Of a DNA stretch of 17,730 nt, positions 14,132-17,730 are shown piece after piece (position 1 is the stretch's first letter; every line of letters begins with the position of its first letter). The notes beneath the pieces are model-generated. The model had not been told where the DNA came from, ran no database searches, and was given only the letters and a program-made list of their open reading frames with translations. The DNA comes from Bacteroides sp. (GTDB lineage Bacteria > Bacteroidota > Bacteroidia > Bacteroidales > Bacteroidaceae), in the NCBI GenBank assembly GCA_030151635.1, contig JASLDF010000136.1, forward strand, positions 1 to 17,730, in the 5' to 3' direction. The position numbers were made by a program, and so were the translations under genes.

Positions 14132-16351
14132 ATGGAACAACGTATAATTTTAACTGACGACGAAAAGAACAATCTTCAACGCTTATTTATTAAGGTGATT
14201 CGCTCTGCTGGGGATACTATCGCCGATAGTACCATAGAAAAGCTAAAATCATATGTTCAACAAATAGTCGAGCACGAAGGCATAAAAAGAAATGCTTTTG
14301 ATATCCATCCTACTATCCATGCCTTAAAAACAGCATTAATAGTAGCGAAAGAGATCGGAATTAAAGGATCTTGTATAACCAGTATTATTTTACACGAAGC
14401 TGTCCGAGAAAACATTATACCACTTCAGCAAGTACAAAAAGATTTTGGAGACGATGCTGCTAAAATCATTAAGGGTATTGTTAAAACTAACCAACTTTAT
14501 GCTAAAAGCCCTGTAGTCGAATCTGAAAACTTCCGTAGTTTACTACTTTCTTTTGCTGAAGACATGCGTGTCATTTTAATAATGATTGCAGACCGAGTTA
14601 ACCTAATGAGGGAAATTCGTGAAACTACGCATGAAAATGAGCGTGTTCAAGTAGCCACAGAAGCAGCATACCTATATGCTCCACTTGCACATAAGCTAGG
14701 ACTATATTCTCTTAAATCCGAATTAGAAGATTTATCACTTAAATATAGAGATAGAGAAACCTACACATTCATTAAGGAGAAACTTAATGAAACCAAAGCT
14801 TCTCGGGATGCATACATTGCTAATTTTATCAAACCCATTAAAAAGGTGCTTGATAAGACTGGTATGCAATTCGAAATCAAAGGCCGTACAAAAACCATTC
14901 ATTCAATTTGGAACAAAATGCGCAAGCAAAAAACTCCATTCGACAAAATATATGACCTATTTGCCATCCGTGTTATTCTTGACTCTAAAGTTGAAAAGGA
15001 AAAACAAGAGTGCTGGCAAGTCTACTCCATTATTACTGACATGTATCAACCCAATCCTAAAAGATTGAGAGATTGGCTGTCAATTCCTAAAAGTAATGGT
15101 TATGAATCACTCCACATCACCGTTATGGGACCAGAAGGCAAATGGGTAGAGGTGCAAATTAGAACCCAAAGAATGGATGATGTCGCCGAACGTGGTCTTG
15201 CAGCTCACTGGAGGTACAAAGGTATCAAAGGTGAATCTGGTGTGGATGAATGGTTAAATACTGTTCGTGAATCGCTAGAGAATTCTGATGCCGAAAATGA
15301 TTTAGGCGTAATGGATCAATTCAAAATGGATTTATATGAAGACGAAGTTTTTGTATTTACTCCAAAAGGCGAATTGTTTAAATTAGGAAACGGCGCTACT
15401 GTATTAGACTTCGCATTTAACATACATACTAAACTTGGTTCTCAATGTATTGGTGCCAAAGTTAATGGCAAAAATGTGCCCATCCGATATAAACTAAATA
15501 GTGGAGACCAAGTTGAAATTATGACGTCGAATGCTCAACGTCCTAAATTAGACTGGCTCAACATCGTAACCTCTTCAAAAGCTCGTTCTAAAATACGTAA
15601 GACAATTAAAGAGGAACAATTTAGCCAACAAGAATATGCACATGAAACTCTTCAACGTAAATTTAAAAACAGGAAGATAGATTACGATGAAGCAATTATG
15701 ATGCGTGTCATTCAAAAACATGGATATAAAGACACTGTCAAATTCTATCAAGATATTGCAAGTGGAACTTTAGACGTAAACCATGTTCTAGAAAAATACA
15801 CGGAACTTCTTCGTAAACAAGAAAATCCGAATGAAGATGTTACGTATAGAAGTGCTGAGAATTTTGACATTCGCTACAAGACAGATGAAAGCAAACCAAG
15901 AGAGGATGTTCTTGTTATTGATCAAGATTTAAAAGGAATCAAATTCTCTTTAGCAAAATGCTGTAATCCAATTTATGGCGACCCTGTTTTTGGCTTTGTA
16001 ACCGTATCTGGTGGCATTAAAGTGCACCGAGTTGATTGTCCTAACTCTCATCAAATGAGAGAACGCTTTGGATATCGTATTATCAAAGCTAAATGGGCTG
16101 GCAAATCGGAAGGCACACAGTACCCGATAACTTTACGTGTTATAGGACACGATGATATTGGTATCATTACCAACATAACCTCTATTATTTCAAAAGAACC
16201 ACAAGTTAGCCTTCGTGCTGTGGGAATTGACTCACATGATGGCTTGTTTTCTGGTAATATCACAATTATGATTGGAGATACAAGTAAACTAAGCCAACTC
16301 ATCAAGAAATTAAAAGGAGTGAAAGGGGTTAAACAAATTCAACGAATATAA
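14132..16351 (+). CDS. relA: RelA/SpoT-type (p)ppGpp synthetase with degenerate hydrolase site
   Basis: This 739-residue enzyme makes the alarmone (p)ppGpp from ATP and GTP or GDP when ribosomes stall. Domains in order: hydrolase-like HD domain (about 45-190), synthetase (about 245-350), TGS (about 404-465), zinc-finger-like CC domain with C610, C611, H632 and C636, and a C-terminal ACT domain (about 664-739). Synthetase residues are intact: R252 in GRTKTIHSIW, D275 in YDLFAIR, Y324 in NGYESLH and E340 in VEVQIRT. The substrate-specificity motif is RLRD (311-314), the basic RxKD-like class. In the HD domain the usual HDxxED is HEAVRE (88-93), and LHNMR is replaced by VNLMR, although H63 and D154 remain. 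I infer a synthetase-only enzyme. An in-frame ATG at 14045 would add 29 Lys-rich residues with no family resemblance, so I prefer 14132. Confidence 0.93.
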   Translation: MEQRIILTDDEKNNLQRLFIKVIRSAGDTIADSTIEKLKSYVQQIVEHEGIKRNAFDIHPTIHALKTALIVAKEIGIKGSCITSIILHEAVRENIIPLQQVQKDFGDDAAKIIKGIVKTNQLYAKSPVVESENFRSLLLSFAEDMRVILIMIADRVNLMREIRETTHENERVQVATEAAYLYAPLAHKLGLYSLKSELEDLSLKYRDRETYTFIKEKLNETKASRDAYIANFIKPIKKVLDKTGMQFEIKGRTKTIHSIWNKMRKQKTPFDKIYDLFAIRVILDSKVEKEKQECWQVYSIITDMYQPNPKRLRDWLSIPKSNGYESLHITVMGPEGKWVEVQIRTQRMDDVAERGLAAHWRYKGIKGESGVDEWLNTVRESLENSDAENDLGVMDQFKMDLYEDEVFVFTPKGELFKLGNGATVLDFAFNIHTKLGSQCIGAKVNGKNVPIRYKLNSGDQVEIMTSNAQRPKLDWLNIVTSSKARSKIRKTIKEEQFSQQEYAHETLQRKFKNRKIDYDEAIMMRVIQKHGYKDTVKFYQDIASGTLDVNHVLEKYTELLRKQENPNEDVTYRSAENFDIRYKTDESKPREDVLVIDQDLKGIKFSLAKCCNPIYGDPVFGFVTVSGGIKVHRVDCPNSHQMRERFGYRIIKAKWAGKSEGTQYPITLRVIGHDDIGIITNITSIISKEPQVSLRAVGIDSHDGLFSGNITIMIGDTSKLSQLIKKLKGVKGVKQIQRI

Positions 16352-16374
16352 TTTTAACATAATAATAAGATATC

Positions 16375-16965
16375 ATGCATTCAATTCTATTACAAAAGAC
16401 AATTGAAGCTTTAGCAGAAAGTAGGTATCCAGAAATGGACGAGCGTACAAAATGTAGATTAGAAAAGATTATTACACCAGTAGAAATTCATAAAGGTGAT
16501 GTAATTATCAAAGATAAAATTACTGTAAATGATATTTTCTTAGTAGGTAAAGGCTTAGTTAGACAATACTATATCAAAAATAACAGAGAAGTTACAGAAC
16601 ACTTCTCCTATGAAGGTTGTGTATTTATGTCTATAGAAAGTATGCTTAAAAAGTCACCAAACAACTTAATTGCTGAAGCTCTAGAACCTTGTGTTATCTT
16701 TAAAATCTCTTATCAAAAACTACTTGAAGAGTTAGAAACTGATATGGGATTAAATGTGTTGTACAGACGAATTATTGAACATTCGCTAATAGCTTCACAA
16801 AAGAAAGCTTACACTTGGAGATACAACACAGCTAGCCAAAGATACAATTCTCTAATTGAAGAGCATCCAGAGGTTATCAAAAGAGCCCCACTCCACTTGA
16901 TAGCGTCATATTTAAATATGACGCCAGAAACACTTAGTAGAGTTCGCTCTGGAGTTATGAAATAA
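16375..16965 (+). CDS. Crp/Fnr-family transcriptional regulator
   Basis: This 196-residue protein has the layout of a Crp/Fnr regulator: an N-terminal cyclic-nucleotide-binding-like beta-barrel (about 25-112, including ITVNDIFLVGKGLVRQYY), a long dimerisation helix (about 115-150) and a C-terminal winged helix-turn-helix with APLHLIASYLNMTPETLSRV (171-190). The cAMP phosphate-binding signature (FGE followed by RxA) is missing from the barrel, and the cysteines do not match the FNR iron-sulfur pattern, so the effector is unknown. It starts 23 bases after the (p)ppGpp synthetase stop on the same strand with no terminator between them, so co-transcription is likely. It ends before a strong inverted repeat. 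The domain call is firm; the regulon cannot be inferred. Confidence 0.92.
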   Translation: MHSILLQKTIEALAESRYPEMDERTKCRLEKIITPVEIHKGDVIIKDKITVNDIFLVGKGLVRQYYIKNNREVTEHFSYEGCVFMSIESMLKKSPNNLIAEALEPCVIFKISYQKLLEELETDMGLNVLYRRIIEHSLIASQKKAYTWRYNTASQRYNSLIEEHPEVIKRAPLHLIASYLNMTPETLSRVRSGVMK

Positions 16966-16979
16966 CTAATCAATATATC

Positions 16980-17027
16980 ATAATATTAAATAAGGCTAGT
17001 CTACCGACTAGCCTTATTTAATATTAT
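16980..17027. terminator. Perfect inverted repeat, bidirectional terminator
   Basis: Two 22-base arms (16980-17001 and 17006-17027) are perfect inverted copies around a 4-base TACC loop. The inner part AAGGCTAGTC is the GC-richer core and the outer part is A/T only, so each strand has a T-rich 3' side. It lies 14 bases after the regulator stop and 13 bases before the stop of the convergent TonB receptor gene, the expected place for a shared terminator. Confidence 0.85.
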
Positions 17028-17040
17028 ACGAAAACAACGT

Positions 17041-17730
17041 TTATAGGTTTGATATTTTAAGACCTACAAAATAAGTTCGTGGTTGAGTTGGACCATAGAA
17101 ATAGTTTGAGTCACGATCTTTACCTTTGTCCAAATCCTTTTGGAATGCATTGAAGACATTTTGTACACCGCCATTCAATTGTAGCTTCAAGTTATTCTTC
17201 ATATTGAAAGTATAACTTAGTTTCGTACCTAATTCATAAAAGTTTGGAGAACGCTCCATCCTAGGTGTCTCAATTACACCAGCCATGTGTGGAACATTCA
17301 TTTTTCCAGTATAGATTCCAGAAAGAGACCATTCAAATGATTTAAAGGGTTGAGTAGTCAATGTAAAATAACCATATAAGTTTGGAGTCCTAGGCATTTT
17401 CTTTGTTTTCAAAGCCACTCCGTCATCGGTTGTAGTCCAAGTTTCATATTTAGAGTACTGACTGTTTTGAGCTGTAAAACCTACTTGTAGCTGTACATCC
17501 TTTCCATGAGCCAATTTAGCATCAACGTTCACACCTGCTACACGTGCTTTGCTACCATTCCTTCTCTCTTTATAAGTAATATCTTTAGATGCACCATCGC
17601 CAACGACCTCTTCCTTCAAGTCTTCGAGCACAAAGACGTGTCTTAACTCTGTGTAAAAACCTTCCAACAAAATATTAGCTTGCCAGTGGCCGATATTAGT
17701 CGTCCAATCCATTGAAGCACTATAACTAGT
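17041..17730 (-). CDS. TonB-dependent receptor, C-terminal part (5' end missing)
   Basis: These 229 residues are the end of an outer-membrane TonB-dependent receptor; the frame stays open to the right edge, so most of the protein, including the plug domain, is outside the window. The visible part is alternating beta strands typical of the 22-strand barrel: NILLEGFYTELRHVF, GVNVDAKLAHGKDVQLQVGF, SFEWSLSGIYTGKM, LQLNGGVQNVFNAFQKDLDK and the closing YFVGLKISNL. The NVFNA segment before the last strand is a common family feature. The terminal residue is leucine rather than the phenylalanine usually found at the end of outer-membrane barrels, a small deviation. Such receptors import metal chelates, vitamin B12 or glycans using TonB; the substrate cannot be assigned from this part. 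It converges on the Crp/Fnr gene. Confidence 0.9.
   Translation of the reverse strand, partial: TSYSASMDWTTNIGHWQANILLEGFYTELRHVFVLEDLKEEVVGDGASKDITYKERRNGSKARVAGVNVDAKLAHGKDVQLQVGFTAQNSQYSKYETWTTTDDGVALKTKKMPRTPNLYGYFTLTTQPFKSFEWSLSGIYTGKMNVPHMAGVIETPRMERSPNFYELGTKLSYTFNMKNNLKLQLNGGVQNVFNAFQKDLDKGKDRDSNYFYGPTQPRTYFVGLKISNL

Noticed and set aside
16051..16305. Open frame on the minus strand opposite the ACT domain of the (p)ppGpp synthetase
   Set aside because: It is the reverse-strand shadow of a conserved domain, with no start context or homology signal.

Overview
The window looks like an AT-rich chromosomal segment from a member of the Bacteroidota, probably order Bacteroidales. Three things suggest this. 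The ATP synthase operon has the gene order typical of that phylum (atpD and atpC before atpB, with a small membrane protein between atpC and atpB). A DUF4301-type protein is present, a family mostly known from this phylum. Starts generally lack Shine-Dalgarno sequences, while TAnnTTTG-like -7 promoter elements can be found. The species cannot be fixed from the sequence. No tRNA, rRNA, CRISPR array, insertion sequence or prophage gene is visible, so this is mostly core housekeeping DNA.

Layout from left to right. Positions 1-4805 (minus strand) hold a tripartite RND efflux operon, transcribed as membrane-fusion lipoprotein, inner-membrane pump and TolC-like outer-membrane channel. The channel gene runs off the left edge. 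The reading frames overlap by 4 and 11 bases. Positions 4883-12011 (minus) hold a complete F1Fo ATP synthase operon: atpD, atpC, an AtpI-like membrane protein, atpB, atpE, atpF, atpH, atpA, atpG. Only 77 bases separate atpG from the efflux operon, with no visible terminator, so the pump may receive read-through transcription. Positions 12012-12486 are a 475-base non-coding stretch with the likely atp promoter and the terminator of the next gene.

Positions 12487-14010 (minus) encode a DUF4301 protein with motifs resembling UDP-sugar pyrophosphorylases. It diverges from 14132-16965 (plus), a long RelA/SpoT-type (p)ppGpp enzyme followed 23 bases later by a Crp/Fnr-type regulator. The (p)ppGpp enzyme has an intact synthetase but a degraded hydrolase active site, so it is probably synthetase-only. 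A perfect 22-bp inverted repeat then separates this pair from the convergent 3' end of a TonB-dependent receptor gene (17041-17730, minus), which runs off the right edge.

The genes fit a theme of energy and starvation physiology: proton-driven ATP synthesis, proton-driven efflux, and stringent-response signalling next to a transcription factor. I do not see a clear new multi-gene system. The points most worth a second look are the hydrolase-degenerate RSH enzyme with a basic RxRD synthetase motif, the nucleotidyltransferase-like motifs in the DUF4301 protein, the one-domain epsilon subunit, and the head-to-tail joining of the atp and efflux operons.
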